Below are positions 1-8,943 of a stretch of DNA of 64,000 bases, piece after piece. Under the pieces are notes generated by a model, which did not search any database, was not told the DNA's origin, and saw nothing but the letters and a program-made list of their open reading frames with translations. The stretch comes from Sphingobacterium sp. UBA7855. Its GTDB lineage: Bacteria; Bacteroidota; Bacteroidia; Sphingobacteriales; Sphingobacteriaceae. The translations under genes and the position numbers were made by a program. Each line of letters begins with the position of its first letter. Position 1 is the stretch's first letter. The stretch lies in assembly GCA_002500745.1 (NCBI GenBank), contig DLST01000003.1, positions 92,351-156,350 on the forward strand. The letters run 5' to 3'.

Positions 1-513
1 TCTCCTGTCACCCGTTTCGCGGTACATCATCGTATAACCATAAAGCCCCCAGGATTGCCCTCTGGCCCATGCAGACTCGTCAAAAGCTCCTTGCGCAGTC
101 TTTCTCGAAATAATACTTCCATCTTGCGGATTGTAATCCACGACATGGTAGGAACTGTAATCTTTTCGATAGTGATTGACCATCGTTGTATTGGCATGTT
201 GCACCGCAATATCACGATAACGCTTATCACCTGTCATTTGGGAAACTTCCATCAGAAATTCCAGATTCATCATGTTGTCGATGATCACCGGATAAGTCCA
301 AGGCTGGCCATCCCAGTTTTTTCCACCGTCCCATGAACGAATCGTTTTCGTTGTTTCATGGAAACGTGTTGCCAAAGATGCTGCTCCAGTACTTAAAATT
401 TCTTTATAGGACGTCGAATCCCCTGTCAAGCGCAATGCATTACCAAAGCTGCAGTACAAAAAACAGTTTGGACATAATCCATCAGAACAAACAGCAAATT
501 CGGGCCACAACAC
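1..513 (-). pseudogene. 5'-truncated GH88 glycoside hydrolase copy (continues past window start)
   Basis: The minus strand is open from 513 to base 1. From about 462 leftward it reads as a close paralogue of the intact GH88 gene just upstream, sharing CSFGNALRLTG, IIDNMMNLEF and GAFDESAW. Upstream of CSFGNAL the resemblance stops, and an in-frame TAA lies at 520-522. No ATG or signal peptide is present; a GTG at 513 is the only nearby start. The lost part includes the HDLGF motif carrying the first catalytic Asp of GH88 (Asp88 in the Bacillus enzyme), while the second (IIDNMM) remains. I infer a decayed tandem duplicate. The part beyond base 1 is not visible. Confidence 0.75.
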
Positions 514-555
514 TAAACCTTAGCTGTAATTTCAACGTACTCTATATCCTGTTGC

Positions 556-588
556 AAAAAAAAAGAGAAACTCAGAGCCTCTCTTTTT
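556..588 (-). terminator. Rho-independent terminator after the intact GH88 gene
   Basis: A 9-bp stem (560-568 with 580-588) and an 11-nt loop are followed on the minus strand by a run of nine T. It lies 65 bp past the GH88 stop codon and just before the truncated GH88 copy, so the truncated copy is probably not co-transcribed efficiently. Confidence 0.7.
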
Positions 589-652
589 GATCTATTCCGG
601 TGTCGTTAAAACGAGTTCATCTCCCAAGAATTTGCTTTATTTTTTGATCACT

Positions 653-1900
653 TTATTGAGCAATCGATTTAATCATTGGTTCACCATCCAACAAACGTTG
701 ATACCGCACCAAAGCCTCCACATAATAATAATCTGCATAGGTCAATGGGACATCGATTTCCGAATTCAACGGTAGCGCGCCAACACTATGTTGTAATATA
801 TAGCCTCCATTTTGACCATAAGAAGCCAGATAGGGTGCCTTAGAAAGGCTTTTAAGAATCGCTTCTGCTTTATCAAAATAATTCAAAGCTTCACTTCCCT
901 TTGTGTATTGTGAGAGCTCTAACAAAGCAGATGCATATAATGCCGCCGCAGATACATCCCGCAGATCCTTATTCGGATACATTTTATCTGACTTCGCAAT
1001 TTTATCTTTATCAAAATCCCAGTAGGGAATCAGATCAGCAGGCAGATTCGGATTGCTTAATATATATTTTGCGATTTTTTGCGCCTGCTTCAAAAATTCT
1101 TTCTTCTTTGTCTCGCGGTACATCATGGTATAACCATACAACGCCCATCCTTGTCCTCTTGACCATGCCGATTCATCAAATGCACCCTGATGTGTTTTTC
1201 TTCCAATAGCAATACCTGTGGTCTTATCATAATCGATCACATGGTAGGAACTATAATCTTTTCTGAAGTGGTTTTTCAAGGTTGTTTCAGCATGAGCTAC
1301 CGCAATATCATAGCATTTTTTATCACCAGTCATTTTAGATACCTGTGTCAAAAATTCCAAGTTCATCATGTTATCAATGATTACGGGATATTGCCATGAT
1401 CCGTGATCCCAAGATCGGATTGTTTTGGTAACGGGACTATAGCGAGACGCCAAGGAATTGGCGCCGGTGCTGAGTACTGGACCATACTTTTGGTTATCAC
1501 CCGTGAGACGCAGTGCGTTTCCAAAACTACAGAATAACATAAACCCTAAATCATGTGTACCCTTGTTGTTCTTTTCTTTTTCTAGATAGGTCAATTTCTC
1601 GGTTGCTTTCTTTAATAGCCCTTCATCTTTGGTACCTTCATATAAATACAACAATGTCCCCGGATAGAAGCCCGAACACCACCAGCTCGAAGAAGAAAAT
1701 ACCTCTTTGCCATTTTCGAAAGTTTTTGGAAACTTTTCTGTCGGAGTTTCTGCCGCAAGAACCTTTATCTGATTCGCAGCAGCGTCCAGTTGCTCCTGAA
1801 TAAAGGCTTTGGACAAATTCGGTTTCACTATTTGCGCCTGGACAACGGGGCATATGCCCAATATAGCTAATACCAATACAAAAGATTGCTTTAGTTTCAT
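653..1900 (-). CDS. Glycoside hydrolase family 88 (unsaturated glucuronyl/galacturonyl hydrolase)
   Basis: A 415-residue protein with an N-terminal signal peptide ending near QAQ (residues 21-23), so it is exported, probably to the periplasm. GH88 enzymes are (alpha/alpha)6 barrels that hydrate the vinyl ether of the unsaturated uronic acid left by polysaccharide lyases. Both expected catalytic aspartates are visible: D117 in HDLGF and D176 in IIDNMMN. Family hallmarks WWCSGFYPG (73-81), CSFGNA and GAFDESAWSRGQGWALYG are present, and the length is normal. It is divergent from the Gfo/Idh/MocA-DUF1080 operon, which suggests a shared glycan-degradation role. The exact substrate (glycosaminoglycan, pectin or ulvan-type oligosaccharide) cannot be told from sequence alone. 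Confidence 0.9.
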   Translation of the reverse strand: MKLKQSFVLVLAILGICPVVQAQIVKPNLSKAFIQEQLDAAANQIKVLAAETPTEKFPKTFENGKEVFSSSSWWCSGFYPGTLLYLYEGTKDEGLLKKATEKLTYLEKEKNNKGTHDLGFMLFCSFGNALRLTGDNQKYGPVLSTGANSLASRYSPVTKTIRSWDHGSWQYPVIIDNMMNLEFLTQVSKMTGDKKCYDIAVAHAETTLKNHFRKDYSSYHVIDYDKTTGIAIGRKTHQGAFDESAWSRGQGWALYGYTMMYRETKKKEFLKQAQKIAKYILSNPNLPADLIPYWDFDKDKIAKSDKMYPNKDLRDVSAAALYASALLELSQYTKGSEALNYFDKAEAILKSLSKAPYLASYGQNGGYILQHSVGALPLNSEIDVPLTYADYYYVEALVRYQRLLDGEPMIKSIAQ

Positions 1901-2461
1901 TATCTATTAGATTTTTTAGTCAGTCAATGCCGGCGAATCAATTTGATCGCGCCTAATTACGTTTCTCCTTAACACAAATTGAAATTAATTAACAATGCGT
2001 AGAAGTGCAGTTTCTAGCTACATCCATGTGATTTTACAACATATTCTACAATCCAAAAGATTGGTATCTTAAATTCATCTTTTAGGATTTGCGATCAGAG
2101 TGACAATAAAGATGCTGCAATATTTTGCCGGAATCAAGCCCATTTTACGAAAACGATTAAGTATAATTGAAATTTACTGTACCATCACATTGTCTCGGCG
2201 GTTTGCCACTGTATTGAAGTGTAACAATTCACACACAAAAATAGAATCATAGGTATACAATCATCTATTATCTTTGAAAGAAACGGATTTACAACTATTC
2301 TTTTATCATTTTTTAATAAAACTTGAATAAACAATACGTAAAATTTTAGTTATCAGTTTACATTCATCAGTTTTTTGTCTATTTTTAAGACTAAATATCC
2401 AATGCGGTTAATTTTAACAGCCTAATAGAGGATCAATTATACAACAACTAATCCAACCAAA
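1901..2461. other. Divergent intergenic region, no gene seen
   Basis: A 561-bp AT-rich gap between the GH88 gene (-) and the oxidoreductase (+). No open frame with coding character was found. A TATCTTTG at 2269-2276 fits the plus-strand -7 consensus and TATTTTTG (minus strand, 2236-2243) fits one for GH88, but neither has a well-placed TTTG. No clear operator was recognised. Confidence 0.5.
2269..2276 (+). promoter_or_regulatory. Candidate -7 element for the oxidoreductase operon
   Basis: TATCTTTG matches the Bacteroidota -7 consensus TAnnTTTG. No TTTG is found about 19 bp upstream, and the leader to the ATG would be about 180 nt, so support is weak. Confidence 0.3.
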
Positions 2462-3730
2462 ATGAAAGAACAGAATTCATCAAGGCGTGATTTCATAAAA
2501 AAATCCGTGGTCGGTGCTGCGGCATTTTCTATTGTACCTCGCTTTGTACTCGGAGGACAGGGATATCTTGCTCCGAGCGACCATCTAACCAAAGGTGTCA
2601 TTGGTGTCGGCAATATGGGCCGTGGGCACTTTGGCTACGCCGGAACTAAAACAGTAGCTATTTGTGATGTGGACAAAACCCATCTGGCGGCAGCACAAGC
2701 AGACTTAGGCGGTGGTGTGAAGGAATACCATGACTTTAGGGAGTTGATTAAATCTCCAGAAGTAGATATTGTACATATTGCTACTCCTCCACATTGGCAC
2801 GGATTGATGTCTATTGAAGCGGCAAAAGCAGGAAAGGATATCTGGTGTGAAAAACCAATGACTCGAACGATTGGTGAAGGTAAAAAAGTGAAAGAAGCCA
2901 TTGCTCAGCACGGCAATATCTTTCGTCTAAATACCTGGTTTCGTTTCAAGGACGACTTTTATGGAATGAACGTTCCCGTAAGCAAAATCAAAAAATTAGT
3001 CGACACAGGTATGTTGGGTTGGCCGTTGAAAGTAACGATAAGCAAGCATACGGGTTTTGACTGGAAATTCTATTGGGTAGGAAAGGAAAATTTACCAGAG
3101 GAAAAGGTTCCAGCAGAACTTGATTACGATTTATGGTTAGGTCCAGCGCCATACAAACCTTACAACAAGCACCGTGTACACACGACCTTTAGGGGATATT
3201 GGGATTATGATGGCGGTGGCCTTGGAGATATGGGACAACATTATATGGATCCTGTTCAATACTTTTTAGGTAAAGACAACGAAAGTCCCATTACTGTCGA
3301 CGTGGATGCTCCGCAGCAACATCCGGATGCTGTGGGTACATGGCGACGCATTACATTTACTTATGCCGATGGTTGTCAGATCATTCTAGACGGAGAAGCG
3401 AAAGATGAAAAGGCCGCTTATATTGAAGGTCCAAAAGGTAAATTATATCGAGGGTTTCAGTCAGATATACCAGATTTGGAAAGAAAACTTGCACAATACC
3501 CTGAACCTGCACCACAGATTGTCGACTTCTTGGAATCTGTTCGCACAAGAGAAAAGTTTGCACTGAATGAAATCAACGGACATCGTTCTTGTACTTTGGT
3601 CAACATGGGATTAGCAGCATTGCGACTAAACAGATCATTAAAATATGACTCCCAAAACGAGCTATTTATTAATGATGAGGCCGCAAATAGATTGATTCAC
3701 CAACCAATGAGAGGCCCTTGGTCTATTTAA
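2462..3730 (+). CDS. Tat-exported Gfo/Idh/MocA family NAD(P)-dependent oxidoreductase
   Basis: A 422-residue protein. A twin-arginine motif RRDFIKK (8-14) and a hydrophobic stretch to about residue 32 indicate export as a folded protein with its cofactor. The Rossmann nucleotide-binding loop GVGNMGRGH is at 48-56, the second-strand acidic motif CDVD at 68-71, and the family EKP motif with its catalytic Lys at 130-132. The C-terminal half has GGGLGDMGQHYMDP. The next gene, 12 bp downstream, carries two DUF1080 domains. Recent work links such pairs to glycoside breakdown via 3-keto sugars: the oxidoreductase oxidises the C3 hydroxyl and a partner cleaves the keto-glycoside. That role is inferred here from family and neighbourhood. 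Confidence 0.85.
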   Translation: MKEQNSSRRDFIKKSVVGAAAFSIVPRFVLGGQGYLAPSDHLTKGVIGVGNMGRGHFGYAGTKTVAICDVDKTHLAAAQADLGGGVKEYHDFRELIKSPEVDIVHIATPPHWHGLMSIEAAKAGKDIWCEKPMTRTIGEGKKVKEAIAQHGNIFRLNTWFRFKDDFYGMNVPVSKIKKLVDTGMLGWPLKVTISKHTGFDWKFYWVGKENLPEEKVPAELDYDLWLGPAPYKPYNKHRVHTTFRGYWDYDGGGLGDMGQHYMDPVQYFLGKDNESPITVDVDAPQQHPDAVGTWRRITFTYADGCQIILDGEAKDEKAAYIEGPKGKLYRGFQSDIPDLERKLAQYPEPAPQIVDFLESVRTREKFALNEINGHRSCTLVNMGLAALRLNRSLKYDSQNELFINDEAANRLIHQPMRGPWSI

Positions 3731-3742
3731 AAAGATATCCTA

Positions 3743-6700
3743 ATGAAAAGAATATTAAATTCGCTGACTGTATTGCTTCTTATTTCTAGTGCAACTTACG
3801 CTCAGCAACCACAAAATAGAACGACTGCAACCAAAATAGCAGACGTATTGGCACAGCAGCCTGCCGAAGAAAAAGAAAAGTTTTTGCTTGCCATGCATGA
3901 GCTGGAAGGTTTTTCTTCTGGTGACGTCGTTACCTTCCTCAAAGGACTTAAAGCACCAGGTAGCAACAATGCTCCGATAGAATTTGCGGCAAACAGCTAT
4001 TCGTTTTACGTAAACCAACCAGGCAAAGAACAGCAGAAAAGAGTGTTTGTTGAAGGATTGGCAAAATCCATAGCGCAATTGAGTGAACCAACTAATCAGG
4101 TCTTTGCTCTACGCCTGTTACGTCAATGTGCAGATAATACTGCTATACCTGCTGTCGCAAATTGCTTGGCAAACGATTACCTTGCCGACGCGGCAGCGAG
4201 AACGCTGGTATCTATTCGTACTCCTGAGTCGACAGCAGCATTAGAAAATGCTTTGGCTGCTTCGACGACAGAGAAAACGGCTATTGCTTTAGTTACTGCA
4301 CTCGGAGATTTAAAGGATAAAAATGCTGAAAATGCTATTTTGGGATTGACCAAAAAATATAATTCGGACGGTTTTCAACGAACAGCTTTAATTGCATTGA
4401 GCAAAATCGGAGGCACAGCTTCCGAATCGCTATTCCAGGAAAAACTAACTGCTGCAGGTTACGGTTACGACAAATTTGATGCGGTTGGACTTGGTATTGA
4501 CTATGCCCAAGCATTGATCGACAATAAGCACGACCAAGATGCGGTTAAGTTCCTCAACAAATTTTTCCAGGAATCGCAAAAAGCAAAATCGATCAACGGT
4601 CAGATTGCATCACTCAAATTATTGACAACCATTGACCCGGCGAAACAGCGAAAGAACTTATTGGCAGCAGTAAAGAGCGATAATGGTGCCTACCGTAACA
4701 TTGCTTTGCAATTACTCGGAAAATACGGCAAAGGCAGTGACGCAAAAAGCTTGCTTGCTTTAGCGAGCAAAAGCACACCTGAAGTGCAAGAAAGTGTATT
4801 GAACTATTTAGCGCACAATGGTTCTGCAAGCAGCTTAAAGCTAATCCATGGGTTAGTCAATAAGACGGAGTCTTCGGCAACTAAATTGGCTGGATTAAGT
4901 GCATTAAATACGCTTTCACAGGGAAAAGAGACCAATACTCTGATCCAAGCGCTTAATACCGACCAACAATTCAACAATTCGGTAAAAGCATTGATCCTCT
5001 CATCGAAAGATGCAAATGTCGTTAGCGATGTCAACAATGCCCTTGCACATGTAGACGACGAAAAAAAGATTCAATTGCTGGACATTTTGAGTAAGCGTTC
5101 CGATAATGCGTCATCCAAAGCTGTATTAGCAATAAAGAGTTCAAACCCCGCTGTCGAAGAAGCCATTAACAAAGCGCTTCCAAATGTAGCGCAGGAAGCA
5201 GATTTAGAAGAATTATTCAATAGATTAAACAATACCACAGATAGTAAATCTGCAGCCCTGTTGCAACGTGCCCTAGTCAACGTGATTCGGTCGAGCGCAA
5301 ATTCAAAAGGATTAACTGAAAAAATCGCCGCTCGCCTATCGAACTCAGCAGCGACAAATACCGCCAAATATTTCCCTATTTTTGCTGGACTTGGCGACGC
5401 ACATTCATTGAAAGCTGTAACCTCATATCTTGACAACACAAACACAAGTCTACGGTCAGCAGCAATCGAGTCGTTGGCTACCTGGTCATCCGCAAACGCG
5501 TTACCGGAATTAATAACACTATCCAGAACAGAAAAAGACGATAATCTTTTCAATACAGTATACAGAGGATTGATCAAATCAATCTCTTCTTCTTCAAATA
5601 CACCTGACCAGAAAACCTTATTGTTGCGAGATGCATTCAGTGTCGCCAAAACAGCAGAACAGAAAAGAGCTGCGCTATCGGCATTGCAACCAACAGGAAC
5701 ATATCAGTCTTTCGTTTTCGCAGCTGACCTGATGAACGATCCCCAACTTGCCGGAACAGCAACTAATGTGGCGATGAACATTGCCATGGACAATAAATTC
5801 TACGGTAAGAAGGTCCGAGAAGTTCTCGAACAGGTCATCGGTAAATTGTCCGGTAGCGAAAGTGGATATCTCAAAGAAGCTGTCGTTCGTTATCTTGCTG
5901 AAATGCCCATGAAAGAGGGTTACGTTTCGATGTTCAATGGTAAAGACCTCAGTGGCTGGAAAGGTTTGGTCGCGGATCCGATCAAACGCAGTAAGATGAA
6001 CGAAAAAACCTTAGCCGCAGAACAAGCTAAAGCTGATGATATCATGCGCAAAGGCTGGTCTGTATCTAATGGTGAAATCGTATTTAATGGTAAAGGCGAC
6101 AATCTAGCAACCGTAAAACAATACGGCGACTTCGAAATGCTCGTAGACTGGAAATTGGAGAACTACGGTGGCATAGAAGGTGATGCTGGCATTTACCTCA
6201 GAGGCACGCCACAAGTACAAATTTGGGATATCGCCAATACAAGAGTAGGCGCACAAGTGGGATCTGGCGGATTATATAACAATCAAAAAAATGAAAGCAA
6301 ACCATTGAAGGTTGCCGACAACGCTACTGGCGAATGGAATACGTTTAAAATCAAAATGGTAGACGACAAAGTCACGGTTTGGTTAAATGGACAATTAGTA
6401 ACCGATAACATTCCGCTTGAAAACTATTGGGATAGAAACCAATCCATTTTCCCTACCGAACAAATTGAGTTACAGGCGCATGGTTCTGTTGTTTATTATA
6501 GAGATCTTTTTATCAAGGAATTCCCAAGAAAGCAAATCTTTAAGTTGAGCGATCAAGAGAAAAAAGAAGGTTTTGAAGTACTTTTTGATGGAACAAACCT
6601 CGACAAGTGGACAGAAAACCAAGCTTATGTGATCAATGATGAAGGTTATATCTGGGTGTATCCAAATGCAAAATTTGGTGGAAACCTCTACACAAAAGAA

Positions 6701-7144
6701 GAATACGCAGACTTCATTTATCGCTTTGACTTCAAATTAACCCCAGGTGCCAACAATGGGGTGGGAATCCGGGCTCCATTGGAGGGAGACGCCGCATATG
6801 AAGCCATGGAGATCCAGGTGCTGGATGATGATGCAGATGTCTATAAAGACTTGAAACAATATCAGTATCACGGTTCAATTTATGGCGTTGTTCCTGCCAA
6901 AAAGGGCCATTTAAAACCTCTTGGTGAATGGAACTCTGAGGAAATAATGGTGAAAGGGAATCGCACCAAAGTTACCCTCAATGGTACTGTGATTGTGGAT
7001 GCAGATATTGCAGAGGCAAGTAAAAACGGTACTCTGGACGGAAAACAACATCCTGGACTTAAACGTACGTCTGGTCATATCGGATTTTTGGGGCACGGTA
7101 CTGAAGTATTCTTCAAAGACATTCGGGTAAAAAAACTCAAATAG
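3743..7144 (+). CDS. Secreted HEAT-repeat protein with two C-terminal DUF1080 domains
   Basis: A 1133-residue protein with a signal peptide ending at TYAQQ (about residue 21). Residues 30-700 are a long series of alpha-helical HEAT-like repeats, each about 30-35 residues and rich in Ala, Leu and Ser. Two DUF1080 (3-keto-disaccharide hydrolase family, concanavalin-like fold) domains follow. The first starts near 726 (MFNGKDLSGWKG) and ends near 926 (YRDLFIKEF); the second runs from about 943 (LFDGTNLDKW) to the end. Spacing of 12 bp to the oxidoreductase indicates one operon. DUF1080 proteins are implicated in cleaving 3-keto-glycosides. The HEAT platform probably scaffolds protein or glycan contacts, but its partner is unknown. 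Confidence 0.85.
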   Translation: MKRILNSLTVLLLISSATYAQQPQNRTTATKIADVLAQQPAEEKEKFLLAMHELEGFSSGDVVTFLKGLKAPGSNNAPIEFAANSYSFYVNQPGKEQQKRVFVEGLAKSIAQLSEPTNQVFALRLLRQCADNTAIPAVANCLANDYLADAAARTLVSIRTPESTAALENALAASTTEKTAIALVTALGDLKDKNAENAILGLTKKYNSDGFQRTALIALSKIGGTASESLFQEKLTAAGYGYDKFDAVGLGIDYAQALIDNKHDQDAVKFLNKFFQESQKAKSINGQIASLKLLTTIDPAKQRKNLLAAVKSDNGAYRNIALQLLGKYGKGSDAKSLLALASKSTPEVQESVLNYLAHNGSASSLKLIHGLVNKTESSATKLAGLSALNTLSQGKETNTLIQALNTDQQFNNSVKALILSSKDANVVSDVNNALAHVDDEKKIQLLDILSKRSDNASSKAVLAIKSSNPAVEEAINKALPNVAQEADLEELFNRLNNTTDSKSAALLQRALVNVIRSSANSKGLTEKIAARLSNSAATNTAKYFPIFAGLGDAHSLKAVTSYLDNTNTSLRSAAIESLATWSSANALPELITLSRTEKDDNLFNTVYRGLIKSISSSSNTPDQKTLLLRDAFSVAKTAEQKRAALSALQPTGTYQSFVFAADLMNDPQLAGTATNVAMNIAMDNKFYGKKVREVLEQVIGKLSGSESGYLKEAVVRYLAEMPMKEGYVSMFNGKDLSGWKGLVADPIKRSKMNEKTLAAEQAKADDIMRKGWSVSNGEIVFNGKGDNLATVKQYGDFEMLVDWKLENYGGIEGDAGIYLRGTPQVQIWDIANTRVGAQVGSGGLYNNQKNESKPLKVADNATGEWNTFKIKMVDDKVTVWLNGQLVTDNIPLENYWDRNQSIFPTEQIELQAHGSVVYYRDLFIKEFPRKQIFKLSDQEKKEGFEVLFDGTNLDKWTENQAYVINDEGYIWVYPNAKFGGNLYTKEEYADFIYRFDFKLTPGANNGVGIRAPLEGDAAYEAMEIQVLDDDADVYKDLKQYQYHGSIYGVVPAKKGHLKPLGEWNSEEIMVKGNRTKVTLNGTVIVDADIAEASKNGTLDGKQHPGLKRTSGHIGFLGHGTEVFFKDIRVKKLK

Positions 7145-7164
7145 TATAGATGTATAAGTAGCGG

Positions 7165-7191
7165 GGGGATAAGGTATCTTATCCCCTTTTT
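7165..7191 (+). terminator. Rho-independent terminator of the oxidoreductase-DUF1080 operon
   Basis: A perfect 9-bp stem (GGGGATAAG at 7165-7173, CTTATCCCC at 7178-7186), a GTAT loop and then five T. Confidence 0.9.
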
Positions 7192-7294
7192 GTTAAATAG
7201 CCAACTTACTTACCAATTAAGAAAATAACCAAATGATTCCAAAACTTTTGCTAAATTAAAGCCCTGAGGATTCTATTTCAAAATATGATGTTTT

Positions 7295-8545
7295 ATGACT
7301 AAAGCCGTAAATTTACTGATTAACAAAAAATTGGAGAGTAAACCTGAAAAGAAAAATGTATTCAACAAACTTTCCATTATAAAATTAATAGCCGAATTAG
7401 GATCTGTATCGGTAAATGACATTGTTAAAAACCTTTATTTAAGCCTGCCGACAGTAAATAGCTTGATCGCAGAATTACTGGAAGATGATTTTATACGTCA
7501 ATTTGATAAAGGTGAATCTATTGGTGGGCGCAAACCTAATTTATATAAATTACGGGATGGATTGTTTCAGGTTTTATCGATTGAGCTTCAACGCTTCTCG
7601 ATTACTATGAGCATCATGGATAATAATCAGCATGTCATTGCAGAAATGATCGAGCTTGAAAATGAATTATCCCGCAATGCAGAAAATCTGGTAACCATCA
7701 CACAAATTATTGATCAATACCTTATCGACAAATCTGTTGATATCGAAAACTTAACAGGATTGATTATTGGCATGCCTGGATTGATTAATGCAGAGGAGGG
7801 TACCAATGAGACATTTTTACACGACGATAATCAATCTATTTCGGACTATTTCGAGCGTAAATATAAAAAACCAGTCTTCATTCTGAATGATGTTAAAGGA
7901 GCAGCATACGCTGAATTGAAATTTGGTTTGGCAAAAAACACCAAAAACAGCCTAATTATTTTAATGGATTGGGGAATAGGTTTAGGAATCGTTTCAAATG
8001 GTGAAGTCTATCTTGGCCGGGATGGCTACTCTGGTGAAGTGGGTCACATGCCTTTTATCGACAACGGTGAACTTTGTTACTGCGGCAAAAGAGGCTGCTT
8101 GGAGACTGTTGCTTCAGGAATCGCATTAGTTAACAATGCCAAGCAGGAGATCCAAAAAGGAGAACTGACTAAATTAAACGAATTACTAGCTGATGATTTA
8201 CAACATTTAACACCAACCCATATTATTGAAGCTGCAAATAAAGGCGATCAATTCGCTATAAATCAGATTTCAAAACTGGGAACAAACCTTGGAAAAGCGT
8301 TTGCGTCACTGATACAACTCCTCAATCCGGAATTAATCGTGTTAGGTGGAAAAATTGCAAAAGCAAATGAATTGATCACTATTCCGATACAACAGGCTAT
8401 TAATTCGTACACCATGGCAATATTGAAAGAACATTGTGAAATAAAAGTTTCCAGTTTGAATCTTGACAGCAATACTGTGGGCCTTACAAACTATTTTATC
8501 ACAAAGTACTTATCGGTTGAACTACTTCGAAAATCCAAAATTTAA
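7295..8545 (+). CDS. ROK-family transcriptional repressor (NagC/XylR type)
   Basis: A 416-residue protein. The N-terminal 75 residues form a winged helix-turn-helix (VSVNDIVKNLYLSLPTVNSLI) and the rest is a ROK sugar-kinase-like domain. The ROK signature GEVGHMPF and zinc ligands CYCGKRGCLE are near residues 248-270. The ATP-binding DxGGT motif that kinases carry at the start of the ROK domain is replaced by SIELQR, so this should be a sugar-sensing repressor, not an active kinase. It follows the glycan operon, is separated from it by a terminator, and may regulate it. Its stop codon overlaps that of the convergent CoA-binding gene. The effector sugar is unknown. Confidence 0.85.
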   Translation: MTKAVNLLINKKLESKPEKKNVFNKLSIIKLIAELGSVSVNDIVKNLYLSLPTVNSLIAELLEDDFIRQFDKGESIGGRKPNLYKLRDGLFQVLSIELQRFSITMSIMDNNQHVIAEMIELENELSRNAENLVTITQIIDQYLIDKSVDIENLTGLIIGMPGLINAEEGTNETFLHDDNQSISDYFERKYKKPVFILNDVKGAAYAELKFGLAKNTKNSLIILMDWGIGLGIVSNGEVYLGRDGYSGEVGHMPFIDNGELCYCGKRGCLETVASGIALVNNAKQEIQKGELTKLNELLADDLQHLTPTHIIEAANKGDQFAINQISKLGTNLGKAFASLIQLLNPELIVLGGKIAKANELITIPIQQAINSYTMAILKEHCEIKVSSLNLDSNTVGLTNYFITKYLSVELLRKSKI

Positions 8546-8901
8546 AATTGTCCTGTACTCAATAAGACCAAGGTACAGGCTCTTTCAGTTTTAATACCGT
8601 GCTCCATTGCGAGCTGCTCTAATTCAGGATTCTCTGCGCCCGGGTTAAATATAATCCGTTTAGGTTTCGTTGCCAAAATATAGTCATAATATTCTTTCTG
8701 ATTATGTTCACCGACGTACATCGTTACAGTATCGATATCGGAATAGACCTCGCCTTTCTTTTCAATAGAAACTCCAGCAGCTTCGCCCCCACTCAGACCG
8801 ATATTAACAATACCGTGTCCATGCCTATGCAGCATATTAGCCGCTTTATTTGAATAACGAGAAGGATTGCTACTAGCACCCAAAATCAATGTTTTTTTCA
8901 T
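8542..8901 (-). CDS. CoA-binding domain protein (YccU-like)
   Basis: A 119-residue single-domain protein with a Rossmann-type CoA-binding fold. It shows the N-terminal nucleotide loop ILGASSNPSRYSN (6-18) and the conserved IIFNPGAENPEL (83-94). Such small proteins share the N-terminal fold of succinyl-CoA synthetase alpha; their cellular role is poorly defined. It is convergent with and overlaps the ROK gene by 4 bp (the two TAA stops interlock). It lies 42 bp downstream of the serine hydrolase gene on the same strand and may be co-transcribed with it. Confidence 0.85.
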   Translation of the reverse strand: MKKTLILGASSNPSRYSNKAANMLHRHGHGIVNIGLSGGEAAGVSIEKKGEVYSDIDTVTMYVGEHNQKEYYDYILATKPKRIIFNPGAENPELEQLAMEHGIKTERACTLVLLSTGQF

Positions 8902-8943
8902 TTTTATATTCGTTTATATCACCTATTGATCACGCCCGAAAAC

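Noticed and set aside
5071..5649. 192-codon open frame on the minus strand
   Set aside because: Antisense to the HEAT-repeat region of the DUF1080 protein, with no domain, promoter or start context.
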